DNA of 64,000 nt from Asterias rubens (taxonomy: Eukaryota; Echinodermata; Asteroidea; Forcipulatida; Asteriidae), in assembly GCF_902459465.1 (NCBI RefSeq), contig NC_047068.1:372001-436000 (forward strand). Direction: 5' to 3'. A program made the position numbers and the translations under genes. Position 1 is the stretch's first letter. Each line of letters starts with the position of its first letter. Under the pieces are notes generated by a model that made no database searches, had not been told where the DNA came from, and saw only the letters and a list, made by a program, of their open reading frames with translations. This document shows positions 1-12,700 of this stretch, piece after piece.

Positions 1-2229
1 TAATTGTACATCAACTGGCATATTTCCAACCATCAATTTAAGCAACTATCAAAATGAATAGTAAGGAAGCAATAGGAGTGCAAAAGCACCCACAAAAACA
101 AAAATTGTTTTAATTAAAACATTAAGGAAACATAACATACAGCATAGTCATAATCAAGTTCTTGAGGTTGGGGTGGGTGGGGGTAATGTCTAACAGTGTG
201 GATGCACTAAGTGAGTGTTATTGTTTTCTTTCTTTGGAAGACATTTAAAGTTTGTTCAAATAAAGTCTTGAAAATTCAAATAAACAATCTAGTCTGGTTT
301 GCTTATTATTTTCTGAAGAATCCTAATATTTGGACAACTTGTAACTTTGATGCCTTCTTGGTGTTGATGAACTAATTAAAAATAACTTTTAGAAAATAAT
401 TAAGGTTGGGGATACTTTTCGTAATTATCAAACAACAGTCTCCTCACTTGGTGTGCCTCAATAATGCATAAATAACAAAACAATGGAAGTTTTGGCTCAA
501 ATGGTCATTAAAGTTTAAAACAAATTATTCCGTTCATGAAATTGTGTGCTTTCAGATGCATGAGAAAGGCTTCATGCCTGAAGCCTTTCTCAGAGTAAAT
601 GTTTTGGGGTGAATTTTTTTTTAAAGCTTTCCCTAAAACTACATTTTACTTTAACGGGTGTTTTTCCAACAATATTTTTGTAACATCAACATGACCAGTG
701 CTCTAACGTTTTCATGGTAATTAATTTTTGGAGTAACTACCAAGTATCAGATAAACTGTACTGCTATTAATAGGATGCATTGTTGTTAAGCTAATTTGTT
801 TTCTCCAAAATCCTTGGGGGCTGACCTAAATGAAAGTTTTTAATAGAAATTTAACTGATTATTCGGAGGCCCCACAAAAAAAGAAGTCATAGGTGGGTCT
901 TAGGAGAGAAAAAAAATATGAGAGAAATTTGGGCAAATGTGTTGGTATAAATTATTCTGGCCCTACAGCTAGTAATAGAATATGATTTATTTTGGTTGCC
1001 TTACAGAATGGTTGAGGCTGTGTACCTCAGTGACTGCTGTTGTGGCTGGAAAGACTGCTAAGATGCAGGGAGAGGCAGCATACACTTGATGAAAGGGAAA
1101 CATCAGATTCCACGAACTCTGAAAAAGAACAAAATTATATTTTGAGTATAGATGTAAATTAGTGTTCATACAAATGAGGGGATATAGGAAGTATAAGGCA
1201 TTGGGAAAATTACTTCAGGGGCCTTTAAATTGTTCAGAGGCCTTTAAATTGTCTCCAGGGTATAAAGGTCCCGTACCATTGCGAAAAAAATACACCTAAC
1301 TCAGGAAGCTGAACTTTTAGGGCCTACTAGTTATGTTCCTTGTAGTCGGAACTCCAAGACAGCATTATTTAAAATTGTTGAATTTTCTCATTTAATGTTA
1401 ATATTTTGGGCTCACACTATCAATTTGGTACATGACGATCGCATCGCCAGTGCAGGACTCCGACATATTTTCAGAAATTATTTCATGGATATATTTGTAG
1501 CTGTAAACTCGTTCAAAATATAGTGAGGGACACTATGAACATATTAACGGAATTTGACTGTTTGTATTGCCAAGACAATCTTGTCTTAGAACCCCCCTCA
1601 AATTTCCTCTTTTGCATCAACACATGAATCACTTACCTGATTTAGAAGATTCTATGAACATCCGTGCAGTTATCATGTGGAAGTTGTTGAATTTTGATGT
1701 CGGTTTGTGATGTAAAATGTTGCAGAAAATCTGCTTTTTTACCACACACGTGGAGCTGAACACACCATGCCCGCGCTCAGAAAAGAAAATGGCCGCGGGG
1801 GAGTAAAGGGTAGTCTGGTCCCCTGACCAAAGATTCCTTGACGTCTCTTGTCGACAGAGCCTAGTCGGAGATTTTTGGGTCTGGGAACCAGACTAAGTAA
1901 AGGGATGCACCAACTTCGTTCCCAGGGGCGATCGATCTCGATGCGCCATTTTTTCCCCAGCATGCCTTGCTCGATGTGCATCCTTTTATTGGCCGAAATT
2001 TGAAAGAATCATAGGCAGTGAGGCCAGCACTTTTCTCAACTTTTGCCTATTTTGTTTTTAAGGTCCGATGTTGTGCTCTTCATGATGCGGTAGGCTTTTC
2101 TGAAGCCTTTTTTTATTGAACAGAGGCCAAGAATAATAATATTTGAAGCAATAATTAGGAAGTTGTGATTTTTTTATTTTTACTTAAAAGTTGGGCGAAA
2201 CTTAAAAAAACTATAAAGGGTAAGGTCCA
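1..2229. other. No gene seen; MITE remnants and a CpG patch
   Basis: About 400-760 holds a decayed A2-type MITE (ggcttcatgcctgaagcc hairpin). About 1770-1990 is CpG-richer, with gaaaatggccgcggggg on plus and a gtctggtcc..ggaaccagac hairpin. Nothing else is supportable. Confidence 0.5.
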
Positions 2230-5200
2230 GCATTTTTATCAAATATAGCCTTATGATTTTTGTTCGAACGAAAAGTTCACAAGGCTATAATAGCCTTATG
2301 ATTTTTTTTTCAGAAGCGAAAAGTTCATAAAGCTATTATAGCCTTGTGATTTTTTTTAGAGCAAAAAGTTCACAAGGCTTTTGATTTTTTTTCGAGCGAA
2401 AAGTTAATGATTTTTTTTTTACAGCGAAAAGCTCACAAGTTTTTCGAGCAAACAGTTCACAAGACTTAAAAAATCATATGGCTTTTTTCGAGCCTTGTAA
2501 ATTTTTGGCTCTAAAAAACCACAAGGGTATAGCCTTGTGATTTCTTTGAACGAAAAAGTCACAAGGCTATGATTTTTTTTCGAGTGAAAAGTTCACAAAA
2601 AGTTTGCCTTGCGATTTTTTCAAGCGAAAAGTTCACAAGGCCTAATGATATTTGTTGAGCAAAAAGTTAAAAGGCTATATATAGCCTTACGATTTTTTTC
2701 GAGCAAAAAGTTCACAAGACCTTGTGATTTTTTTCGAGCGAAAAGTTCACAAGGCCTTATGAATTTTGTCGAGTGCTAAGATCACAAGGCCTTATGATTT
2801 TGTTTCGAGCGAAAAGTTCACAATGATTTTTTTTCGAGCGAAAAGTACACATTGGAGCGAAAAGGCCTTATGATTTTTTTAAAGGCACTGGACACTATTG
2901 GTAATTGTCAAAGACTAGCCTTCACAGTTGGTGTGTCTCAACGTATGCATAAAATAACAAACCTGTGAAAATTTGAGCTCAATCGGTCGTCGAAGTCGCG
3001 AGATAATAATGAAAGAAAAAAACACCCTTGTCACGAAGTCCTGTGTGCATTTAGATGGTTGATTTCGAGACCTCCAGTTCTAAACTTGAGGTCTCAAAAT
3101 CAAATTCGTGGAAAATAACTTCTTTCTCGAAAACTATGGCACTTCATAGGGAGCCGTTTCTCACAATGTTTTTTACCATCAACCCCATTACTTGTCACCA
3201 AGAAAGGTTTTATGCTAATAATTATTTTGAGTGATTACCAATAGTGTCCACTGCCTTTAAAGCAAAAAGTTTAAAGACTCATGATTTTTTCGAGCAAAAA
3301 GTTCACTAGGCCTTATGATTTTTTTCGCGCAAAAAGTTCACTAGGCCTTATGAATTTTTTAGAGCGAAAAGTTCACAAGGCCTTATGAATTTTTTAGAGC
3401 GAAAAGTTCACAAGGCTATAGCTTATGATTTTTTAAGAGCAAAAATATTAAAGGGCTTATAGCCTTATGATTTTTTTTTCGAGCGAAAAGTTCACAAGGC
3501 CTTATGATTTTTTTCAAGCGAAAAGTTCACAAAGCCTTGTGTTTTTTTTTCAAGCGAAAAGTTCACAAGGCCTTGTGATTTTTTTAGAGCGAAAATTTCA
3601 CAAGGCTACAATCGCTCACAATTCTTATGATTTTTTTCGAGCAAAAAGTTCACAAGCGAAAAGTTATGGATTTTTTTGAGCAAAAGGTTCACAAGGGTTA
3701 GTTTACAAGGCTTTAGCCTTGTGATTTTTTTTAGAGCGAAAAGTTCACAAGGCCTTATGGTTTTTTTTCGAGCAAAAAGTTCACAAGGCCTTAAGATTTT
3801 TTTCGAGCGAAAAGCTCACAAGGCCTGGTGATTTTTTTTAGAGCGAAAAGTTCACAAGCGAAAAGTTCACAAGGCTATAGATTTATGATTTTTGTCGAGC
3901 GAAAAGTTTTTTTCGGGCGAAAAGTTCACAAGGCCTTATGATTTTTTTCGAGCGAAAAGTTTACAAGGCTATGTATAACCTTATGATTTTTTTTTGAGCG
4001 AAAAGTTCACAATGTTAATAATAGCCTGGTGATTTTTGGAGCAAAAAGTTCACAAGGGTAAGTTTGTGACTTTTTTTCGAGCGAAAAGTTCACAAGGCAT
4101 TAAGATTTTTTTCGAGCGAAAAGCTCACAAGGCCTGGTGATTTTTTTAGAGCGAAAAGTTCACAAGCGAAAAGTTCACAAGGCTATAGATTTATGATTTT
4201 TGTCGAGCGAAAAGTTTTTTTCGGGCGAAAAGTTCACAAGGCCTTATGATTTTTTTCGAGCGAAAAGTTTACAAGGCTATATATAACCTTATGATTTTTT
4301 TTTTGAGCGAAAAGTTCACAATGTTAATAATAGCCTGGTGATTTTTGGAGCAAAAAGTTCACAATGGTAAGTTTGTGACTTTTTTTCGAGCGAAAAGCTC
4401 ACAAGGCCTGGTGATTTTTTTTAGAGCGAAAAGTTCACAAGCGAAAAGTTCACAAGGCTATAGATTTATGATTTTTGTCGAGCGAAAAGTTTTTTTCGGG
4501 CGAAAAGTTCACAAGGCCTTATGTTTTTTATCGAGCGAAAAGTTTACAAGGCTATGTATAACCTTATGATTTTTTTTTGAGCGAAAAGTTCACAATGTTA
4601 ATAATAGCCTGGTGATTTTTGGAGCAAAAAGTTCACAAGGGTAAGTTTGTGACTTTTTTTCGAGCGAAAAGTTCACAAGGCATTATGATTTTTTTTAGAG
4701 AAAAAAGTTTAAAGGCTATATATATAGCCTTATGGTTTTTTTCGAGCAAAAAGTTCACAAGGCCTTAAGATTTTTTTCGAGCGAAAAGCTCACAAGGCCT
4801 GGTGATTTTTTTTTCAAGCGAAGAGTTCACAAGGCCTTATGATTTTTTTCTAGCGAAAAGTTCACAAGGCCTTATGATTTTTTTAAAGCGAAAGGTTCAC
4901 AAGGCTATAGCTTATGATTTTTTTAGAGCAAAAAGTTTACAAGGCCTGGTGATTTTTTTTAGAGCGAAAAGTTCACAAGTGAAAGGTTCACAAGGCTATA
5001 ATATAGCCTTATGATTTTTTTCAAGCGAAAAGTTCACAAGGCCTTATGATTTAACAAGGTTAAAGTTAACAAGGTTAATAATAGCCCGGTGATTTCGTTT
5101 GGAGCGAAAGGTTCACAAGCGAAAAGTTATGGATTTTTTGGAGCAAAAAGTTCACAAGGGTAAGGTTACAAGGCTTTGACCTTGTGATTTTTAAAGAGCG

Positions 5201-5745
5201 AAAAGTTCACAAGGCCTTATGATTTTTTTTTTTGCATAAAGTTTAAAGGCTATATATAGCCTTATGATATTTTTCGAGCAAAAAATTCACAAGGCCTTAT
5301 GATATTTTTCGAGCGAAAAGTTAACAAAGCTATAGCCTTATGATTTTTTTAGAGTCCCGTTGGACTGGTCGACACGAGAGCTAAGAATTATACCACAACG
5401 ACGAAGACTGGTGGGCAACGGACTGCCGCATGGCCAGGCCGCAGGATGCTGCCCAGCCACCGGTCACGCCCGACTGGTTTATTGCGTAACAATAATATAC
5501 AAATAACAACAATCACAACATGCTTCCACGTTATGTTTTTTTTACTTATTTTTTTTAGTTGGCCGAATTATAGTAATTTAGCCTTCGAGAAAGACTCTGC
5601 TTTTATTTGCAAGGCTATATATAAATAGCCTTGTTATTTTATTTTTGAGCGAAAAGATTACAAGGCCTTATGATTTTTTTAGAGCGAAAAATTTACAAGG
5701 CTATAGTCTTGTGATTTTATTTCGAGCGCAAAGTTCACAAGGCTA
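2230..5745. repeat. AT-rich tandem array, unit about 35-45 bp
   Basis: Dozens of variants of a unit built from CCTTATGATTTTTTTCGAGC and GAAAAGTTCACAAGG. A larger block of about 290-310 bp recurs at about 3796, 4107 and 4396. A MITE interrupts the array at about 2880-3262, and unrelated sequence lies at about 5352-5610. Short open frames here are by-products of the repeat. Confidence 0.95.
2880..3262. mobile_element. Family-A MITE (TTTAAAGGCAGTGGACACTA ends)
   Basis: Inverted ends: aaaggcactggacactattg at left and tagtgtccactgcctttaaa at right. The centre has the family hairpin GAGACCT..AGGTCTC. Inserted in the AT-rich tandem array. Confidence 0.9.
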
Positions 5746-6149
5746 AGTTATCAAGATAAAACAACAGGACTTTACCCCTTGTCGATTTTTTTAATGTTGG
5801 GCTAAAATTTGATAAAACAACTGGACTTATGACCCCTTGTGATTTGTTTTCCTTCAATTTTTAGCCCAAAATTGATAAATATGTTTGAGATTTTGTCAAT
5901 TTTTGCCCTCAATAAACATAGACTTACACTTTGGAAAAGAATCTGCCATGGGGGAACCCTTTGTAAATTTCTGAGGTTTTAATAATACAACCTGAAAATT
6001 CAGTGTTACTTCTCGACAAGTGTTTTCCTTTAATCAAATATTGTCAAATTGTGGCCTCTATTGAGTCCTACTTCTTTGCCTTACTACGGAAGAAAAACAA
6101 AGCTTGTGCTATAGAGTCCGCACTAACTACCTTAGCTCCGATCCCTCCA

Positions 6150-6410
6150 CGGTAGACTGGGCCCCTGTCTTTATCCGCAAGGATAAAGACAGGTCGCTGC
6201 CGCTAGATCCAGTGATTCCCATTGGATACAATGCACATGCAGTGACATAATGTCCAAATAGTCACTGCTCTCAAGCCCGCAATGTAATTTGACTGCGTAT
6301 CTATATGTGAAACGACAGAGGTCAGAGGTCAACTACACGCCGGTTTTTGGCCGCTCTCTGGTGTTATTCACGAGCCTTGAAGAATGACGTCAGACGATCA
6401 GGGTACCTCC
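6150..6410. repeat. Dispersed repeat, partner at 11262-11515
   Basis: Shared words: gccgctagatccagtgatt, cattggatacaatg, atttgactgcgtatct, ctctggtgttatt. Both lie in the 3' part of CCDC174. A perfect 13-bp hairpin (cctgtctttatcc / ggataaagacagg) is at about 6164-6194. Confidence 0.8.
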
Positions 6411-6581
6411 ACGGCAGAAATCTTCTACAGTTCTTTGCGGTTCTTGGTTCGATTCCCCAGCCTGCTGCCTTGATCCTTAGATTTCTTGGCCTCTAACGAA
6501 GTACTTGCAGACAAACCCTTTCTCATGTTCCACTTTGCAGAATTACTAGGAGGAGCGAACTCCTGCGGCTGTTTTGACGTG

Positions 6582-6741
6582 TTAAGGCGTGTCGTCGCAA
6601 CATTCTGTGGACGCAAACTTGCTCTTCTTCTTTGGAGTTTGTCTCATCGATGGCATCATCCAGTTGTACTGCTGTGGAGGAGCAAACTTTGAGGGCGCTC
6701 TTCATGTACTTGCTTCTTCACCCTGTCCCATTGCGACTCTT
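6582..6741 (-). CDS. CCDC174: CCDC174 probable last exon, frameshifted
   Basis: The acceptor is TATAAACAG. The frame from the previous exon reads EESQWDRVKKQVHEERPQ, then SLLLHSSTTG and TGA (6656-6658). A second frame reads KFAPPQQYNW immediately after that point, equivalent to human PEFAPPSDYF, and runs to a TAA at 6582-6584. Adding one base to the A-run near 6688-6690 would reconcile the two. A third-frame QEFAPPSN at about 6540 may be a second FAPP-like copy or chance. Confidence 0.7.
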
Positions 6742-9700
6742 CTGTTTATAAATAAGAATTGTAAACAAATTGTTAGTTTTAAATGACAGCTACCTGATTA
6801 TAAAAGTTTAACAAAGTCTTCAATATCTTCAGTTGACATCAGGGGTGCGTTTTGGCGATTGCAACTGATACCTGATTTGTGTTGCGAGTACTTATGAAGC
6901 CATTTTGCTAAAAACAAAAACATGTGCGCACACATGGTGCCAGATTGAACTGAGAAGTCTCCCGATCAATCTACTCCACGGAAGTAGAATTAAGCAAGAC
7001 AGTTCTCTAAGAACAAACTCTAACCGGCAAGCAGATACACACATGGTGTTACCGCAATACTAGTAATTTGCAGCCATTTTAAAGACACTAAACACTATTG
7101 ATAACTGTCAAAGACTAGTCTTCACAGTTGGTGTATCTCAACATTATAATGCATAAAATAACAAACCTGTGAAAATTTCAGCTCAATCTATCGTCAAAGT
7201 TGCGAGATATTAATGAGAGAAAAACACACCCTTGTCGCACCATGGTCACACCAAGTTGTGTGCTTTCAGATGCTTGATTTCGAGACCACAAATTCTAAAT
7301 CTGAGGTCCCGAAATCAAACTCGCGGAAAATTACTTCTTTCTCAAAAACTACGTCACTTCAGAGGGAGCTGTTTCTCACAATGTTTTATACTATCAACCT
7401 CTCCCCATTACTCGTAATCAAGTAAGGTTTTATAATAGTAATTATTTTGAGTAATTGCCAATAGTGTCCACTGCCTTTAAAAACAAAAACATGTGCGCAC
7501 ACGCGGTGCCAGATTGAACTGCGCATTGATATGTGCTACATTTGGACTAACAATTTGGTTCAGCATGCAACGTGACCAAGAAGACGAGACGTCCCTCCAT
7601 GCAACGTTCTCAAAACACAGCCCTGGTACAATATTGTTATTGCGGTGTAAAGTCCTTCTGAATCGTTTATTTCAGCAAAGAGGATGTAGAAGGTTTTAGG
7701 AAGGTTAGGTTCCAAGGGGCTGTGTTATACTCAACAGGCCTGTAGCTTTAAACGGATTCATGAATTACTGTACATATATGTGACCTGTCACAACGAAATG
7801 AGCTATAAGTCGCATTGTGCCATTTCCCATTACAGACGGTCAAAGTCAAATCTTTCTCTATAGATAAGTGAGACCTCTCTTGTTTCCACAAGCTCTGTCG
7901 ACTTGGAGGATTATTGTTACCCCAAGTATTGTATACCATTGGAAAGCTATTAATCTGCAGAATTCAGAAATGTGAATAGCTAATTTATTTTAAAATTCCG
8001 AATTTTAGCTCATTTTGTTGTGACAGGTCACACATGTGCCCTCCCTCGGTATCATATCTAAGGCGAGTACACGCAAACATGCAGGTGAGAGTTCATGATA
8101 CTATGTACAGCCACAGATCTGCTTTGATCATGAAACAGCCCCTTTAATCACAACAAGACTCTGAAATCCTAACTCTCCACAAGGTTTAGTGCATGTTCTT
8201 CTTTTACCATGTTTACAAGGTTTATCAACATACAATACATAATAATAATAATAATAATATCGAAGTCTTATATAGCGCACGTATCTACCTAACGAGGTAC
8301 TCAAGGCGCTGAGTATATACAAACTTTCAGAAAGATAGGCTATTGCAGTGATGAATGTTGAGACCCAATTAGTTAGCACCTTATAAGGGTTTACAAGGTG
8401 CTACGGCGCATTAAGCAACCACAGCCAGGAACATCGGGGCGAACCCCTTCTCTTTTCGATAAGTGCACTAGGTTCTTTTACATGCGTTACACAACACATG
8501 GGACCAACGGCTTTACGTCCCATCCGAAGGACGAAGCAATGGGTAAGTGTCTTGCTTAAGGACACAAGTGTCACGGCTGGGGATTCGAACCCACACTCTG
8601 CTGATCAGAAACACCAGAGTTTGAATTCATTGAATTCGATGACATGGTTTCATCCGAAGAGAGGGGACAGTAGAACAAAGGAACTCAAAACAAGCAATGC
8701 TGTCCTCCCACTGGACTCCTTTGTATTTTTACATCCTCACATTTTCTCATGCTCTTATGGAGAGTGTTTAGTTAGAGGGACAAAGGAAAGTCCTCACAAA
8801 GATAGCGAAAAATTGATGTATGTTTACAAAAACGTGTTCCCAAATGGACTGTTTTTGGTTTAAGTACCGCAACTTCTCTGTAGAATGACAATACAATCCA
8901 AGGGGACGCATGGTAAACTGACCCTGTCAATTTACCGCAACTGTGATGTAAAACTAACAAGCGGAAAGAGGGCGCAGAAGACTTCCGCACAGCCACTGTA
9001 ACTTATCTAGAAAGAGCAACAGGAACAGCTCCTTGCTGTAAACCTACCGCGACCACGCTGTAAAAAAACTTTGCAAACGCTGCGGAATATAAGTCTAGGT
9101 GGGAACGCACTGTAGAATTACGCAAAAGCCAGTCACGGTAAATTTCCACGTGACAGCTGAAGGAAAAGTACAATGGGAACATGGCTTTAATGTACTTCGA
9201 GTCTAATACTTTGCTAGAGCCTTCCGCATCAAGCCAACGACACAAACGCCCTAAAAAAGAACAAGAAGATGAAGAAGGGTACCCTACCTTTTCCAATATC
9301 CCAAGGTCTCGCCGGCGCCGTCTTGCTCAGCCTCTCTGCTAATCTCTTCTCATCCTCCTCCTTCTGTCTTCGTCTCGCTGACTCTGACTCCTCCTTCATC
9401 CTCGCATCTTCCTCCTCCTCCTGATGGTCCTTATCGCCCTCCTCCTCAACTATCTCCCCCTTGGCTCGGTTACGCTGCTTCACTTTATCTAGTCGGGCCT
9501 TGAGGGCCGCTTTGCGTTTCGCTTTAAGCTGGTCACTCTTGGTTCTCTGACCAAGCGTCTGAAAAAAGAAACGATTGCACAAAACGATATTCCAACTGTA
9601 TTCTTGAAAAACATCTGTATCAATGTGCATTTGGAACTTTAAAGCTTGATTTCTCAAACCAAGGCCAACTGGGTCAATTTCACAAAGGGGTTAGGACTAT

Positions 9701-12700
9701 TCCTAACTTAGGACTATAGTCCTAGAAGATATTACAAACTGACAAGTAACTCGTCCTAACGTGAGATAAGACAAGTCTTAACTCTTTGTGAAATCCACCC
9801 TTGGTCCTACCATGGAGGTAGAGGTAGATACGAAAAGAGTGGAGTGTCCCCTTAAATTTCATGTATATAAATTAACTCAGAAATGAATATTTTCATCACC
9901 TTGTGATGGGTTTAGATCGCATCACAATTTTTATTCCATGAGGGGAGGCTTGTGTAAATCTCACTGAGAGTAGTAGTTTTGAAAAGAACTGGTGGTTGAC
10001 AATCGTTGAGTTGTCAACCAACGGTTCTTCTCAGAACCAACTCTACTCAAAAAGAGATTCATAAATACCTCAGACAGTTTTGCTATTCCTATTGGTGGAG
10101 AGCGCGTCACGTTGGTGTGTATAAACCTTTGTTTATGACCGGTAAAAAGTGTTAATTCATGGGCGTGACACGCGACCTTGCACCTGTTCTTATAAGGCAG
10201 TTTCTTCACTCCTATTGGTAGAGAACAATGGCTGAAACAGATGTGCTACATCACGCGATACGCACGACGCGCACAACATTCCCTTATAAAGAGTTGTTTA
10301 CCCGAGGGGGGCGGAGGGCTTTACCATTTCATAGCTAGAGGGGTGTTGTGTTGAAAGAAATCTTTTAAAAATTATAATTTTTGCATTTGTTTTACTTTTT
10401 GACAAAAAAGTGATGATGTTTTTGACCGAAAAGGTATTTATGAATGGGAATCAAAGTGTGTTGAATAGGTTTTCAACTAGTGGTTTAAACCCGCCGAGGC
10501 CTGGTTCTCTATAATTTACCTCGACTTCGTCTCGGTAAAATTATCAAGAACCAAGCCTCGTTGGGATTAAACCACTAGTTGGAAACCTGTTCACCACACA
10601 TTGATTCCCTTATTTAAACATGGTGCTATCGCAAAACTAACCATGGTACTGGACACTATTGGTAATTGTCAAAGACCCGTCTTCTCACTTGGTGTATCCC
10701 AACATATGCATAAAATAACAAGTCTGTGAATGTTTGGACTCAATTACTCATCGAAGTTGCAAGAGAAGGGTTGTGGGTTCTGAGGTGTTGGTAGTGAGTT
10801 GTACTTTGGAATTTTGTTGCTGTAGGTTGTTGGGTTGTCGAGGTGGGTTATGGGTTTTGATATACATGTATGGGTGTCATGGCCGAGCGGATAAGAGCTC
10901 TGATGCTTCTGTTCAGCAGAGTGTGGGTCGAATCCCGGTCGTGACACTTGAGCAAGACACTTAGCAAGACACTTAACTATAATTGCTTCTCTCCACCCAG
11001 GGGTAAATGGGGACCTATGAGGGCAGAGATGGTTCTTGTGATTGATTTAACCGAGTAGCGCATATTGATGTTGCACAGGCTGCATACTCCCCACCAGGGA
11101 GCTGAGATGGTTTAAGGAGTGATTTAAGGCCCAGTGACCATGGTAATAATGTGAAGCGCTTTGGGACGCCCTCCGGGTGTGAGAAGCGATATATAAAAAC
11201 GGGTTATTATTATTGTTATTATTATGCGGGTTGCGGGTTGAGGGCTGGTTGTGATGCCTATCCTAGACTGGGGGTCTGTCTTTCAGGTCCATGCCGCTAG
11301 ATCCAGTGATTCCATTGGATACAATGATATTGGATAAACGTGCACCCATTATGCCCAAACAGTACACTACTGTCAAGTCCGCAATGGAATTTGACTGCGT
11401 ATCTCTATGTGAAATTAATGAGTACAAAAGTCAAAACACACGCCAGTTTTTGATGCCGGTCTCTGGTGTTATTTTCGAGCCACGAAGTGTGGCGTCAGAT
11501 GTTCAGGCTATGCTTATCCAAGTGCTAAACTACAAGTACTGTACAAACTAGTAAGGTTGCAGAGAAAACATCTCCTCAACTGTTTTCCCATAGTTTTCCT
11601 CTGAAGTAACGTAGTTTTTGAGAAAGAGGTTATGCAACTGAAAGCACACAAAGTTGTGCAACAAGAGTGTTTTTTCTTTCATTATTTTCTTGTAACTTCG
11701 AAGACCAACTGAGCCCAAATTTTCACAGGTTTGTTATTGTATGCAAATGTTGGGATACACCAAGTGAGAATGCTGGTCTTTAAAGGCAGTGGACACTATT
11801 GGTAATTACTCAACATAATTGTTAGCATAAAACCTCTCTTGGTGACAAGTAATAGGGAGAGGTTGATGGTATAAAACATTGTGAGAAACGGCACCCTCTG
11901 AAGTGCCATAGTGTCCGAGAAAGAAGTAATTTTCCACGAATTTGATTTTGAGACCTCAGATTTAGAACTTGAGGTCTCGAAATCAACCATCTAAATGCAC
12001 ACAACTTCGTGGGACAAGGGTGTTTTTTTCTTTCATTCATATCTCGCAAGTTTGATGACGGATTGAGCTCAAATTTTCACAGGTTTGTTATTTTATGTAT
12101 ATGTTGAGATACACCAACTGTGAAGGCTAGTCTTTGACAATTACCAATAGTGTCCACTGCCCTTAATCAACACAAAAATCATGTTATCTTCTTACCTCGT
12201 CTCTAAGATGACTCAACATCTCCATCTGACTCTGTCTCTCTCCCTCATCCTTTGAGAAGTCAAAGCAGCCGACACCCATCTCTCTCACATCTGAACAGAA
12301 ACAAAACTGGCATTAAAGACTCTGGACACTTTTGGTGTTTGTCAAAGACCAGTCTTCTCACTGAGTGTATCTCAAATAACACATGTTAAAATTTGAGCTC
12401 AATTGGTCATCGAAGTTGCAAGATAATAATGACAGAAAACACCCTTGTCACACAAAATTGGGTGCTTTCAGATGCTTGATTTTGAGACCTCAAAATCTAA
12501 TATGAGGTCTCGAAATCAAACTCATGGAAAAAAAAATTCTCAAAAACTACGTTACTTCAGAGGGAGCCGTTTCTCATAATGTTTTATACAATCAACAATT
12601 CCAACAGTGTCCACTGCCTTTAAAGGGAAGGTACACATTTGTTAATTGTCAAAGAACAGTCTTCTCACTTGGTGTATCCCAACAAAAGCATAAAATAACA

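Noticed and set aside
1790..1803. First exon ATGGCCGCGGGGGA followed by GTAAAG on plus
   Set aside because: The donor is weak, there is no downstream exon, and the position is inside the tail region of a gene on the other strand.
3467..5014. Open frames with repeated FFRAKSSQGL peptides
   Set aside because: Translation of the AT-rich tandem unit; frames are short and broken.
8498..8863. 121-residue plus-strand frame
   Set aside because: Its first part lies in a SINE and the rest has no recognisable family or splice context.
10878..10955. Functional tRNA gene
   Set aside because: A and B boxes are present, but the fold continues into a SINE body with an ATT tail, and the arms are imperfect.
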